Shown here in pieces: positions 63,445 to 64,000 of a stretch of DNA of 64,000 nt; within the stretch, counting starts at the first letter, position 1, and every line of letters starts with the position of its first letter. The notes beneath the pieces are model-generated. The model saw only the letters and a program-made list of their open reading frames with translations. It was not told where the DNA came from and did not search any database. The stretch is taken from the NCBI GenBank assembly GCA_963753105.1, contig CAVWBD010000001.1, positions 930,001 through 994,000 of the forward strand, written 5' to 3'. This DNA is from SZUA-36 sp963753105 (GTDB lineage: Bacteria > Pseudomonadota > Gammaproteobacteria > Xanthomonadales > SZUA-36). Made by a program: the position numbers and the translations under genes.

Positions 63445-64000
63445 TCACTGGCACATACCCTGTGCCACGACCACTGCGCTGTACAGGCTGGAGGCATCGG
63501 CCAGGTTTTGCCCGGCGATATCCAGCGCGGTGCCGTGATCTACCGATGTACGGATGAATGGCAGACCCAGGGTGATGTTGACCGACCGGCCAAACCCCGC
63601 GTGCTTGAGCACCGGCAATCCCTGGTCGTGATACATCGCGACCACGGCATCGCAGCGAGCCAGCCGTGAAGGGGTAAACGCGGTATCGGCCGGGACCGGC
63701 CCGGTACAGTCGATATCGTCTGCCCTGCAGTCATCGATTGCCCGCTGGATAATCGAGCCGTCTTCACCACCCAGGTGACCACCTTCCCCGGCGTGCGGGT
63801 TCAGACCCAGTACCTGGATCACCGGCTGGGGGATGCCGAAACGGGCGCGCAGCTCCGCATGCGTGATACGGATGGTCTCACGGACGTTTTCAAAGCTGAT
63901 GGCATCGGGAACATCACGCAACGGCAGGTGCGTCGTCACCAGCGCGACACGCAGCTTGTCCACCGCCAGCATCATGACAACTTTTTTCAGCCCGGCCAAC
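63445..64000 (-). CDS. pdxA: 4-hydroxythreonine-4-phosphate dehydrogenase (C-terminal part)
   Basis: Open to the right edge of the window, so the N-terminal part is missing; 184 residues are seen. Pyridoxal phosphate pathway enzyme. Motifs: LRVALVTTHLPLRDVPDAI, VLGLNPHAGEGGHLGGED and the metal site YHDQGLPVLK, then TSVDHGTALDIAG. Position upstream of rsmA is the conserved order pdxA-rsmA-apaG-apaH. Confidence 0.96.
   Translation of the reverse strand, partial: LAGLKKVVMMLAVDKLRVALVTTHLPLRDVPDAISFENVRETIRITHAELRARFGIPQPVIQVLGLNPHAGEGGHLGGEDGSIIQRAIDDCRADDIDCTGPVPADTAFTPSRLARCDAVVAMYHDQGLPVLKHAGFGRSVNITLGLPFIRTSVDHGTALDIAGQNLADASSLYSAVVVAQGMCQ

Overview
The window is chromosomal DNA of a gammaproteobacterium. 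A full rrn operon (16S, tRNA-Ile, tRNA-Ala, 23S, 5S), the pdxA-rsmA-apaG-apaH block facing lgt-thyA-folA, and an arginine cluster otherwise typical of Xanthomonas point to a lineage near Xanthomonadales or Woeseiales; this placement is inferred, not searched. Genes for electron transport, sulfatase and phosphatase suggest an aquatic or sediment heterotroph.

Layout. 0-7 kb: end of a two-component system, a zinc-ribbon membrane protein, secreted and outer-membrane proteins, a redoxin-like protein, a universal stress protein, and a Na+/alanine(glycine) symporter preceded by two related hairpins in inverted orientation. 7-22 kb: central carbon metabolism (tkt, gap, pgk, later pyk), split by a patatin/beta-barrel protein, two Tyr/Gly-rich envelope proteins, a PafA-like phosphatase and a sulfatase. 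22-28.5 kb: pyruvate dehydrogenase operon aceE-aceF-retropepsin-lpd. 28.5-32 kb: cytochrome c', diheme cytochrome c and a multihaem cytochrome with ten haem motifs. 32-34.7 kb: exported methyltransferase and M48 protease, leftward. 34.8-42 kb: arginine operon argF'-argG-argE-argA/B-argC-argH, nearly all coupled by overlapping stop/start codons. 42-48.3 kb: rrn operon with two promoters. 48.3-51.6 kb: exported aldo/keto reductase, membrane protein, sulfotransferase, crcB and DUF190. 51.6-57 kb: a TonB energising operon of the TtpC type (DUF3450, long ExbB, ExbB, ExbD, TonB, TPR), leftward. 57-64 kb: SLC13-type transporter, then lgt-thyA-folA meeting apaH-apaG-rsmA-pdxA.

The most interesting signal is ahead of the arginine operon: a 20-codon leader ORF with five Arg codons, four of them among codons 3-7, followed by a strong intrinsic terminator whose 5' arm can instead pair with the end of the leader ORF. 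This has the architecture of a transcription attenuator, but for arginine, a pathway usually placed under the ArgR repressor in this class.

Many genes carry single-base frameshifts, densest at 22-42 kb. They hit essential genes, often lie in short homopolymers, and leave conserved protein sequence on both sides. I read them mostly as sequence or assembly errors and annotate such genes as one CDS over their whole span, with break positions in the evidence.
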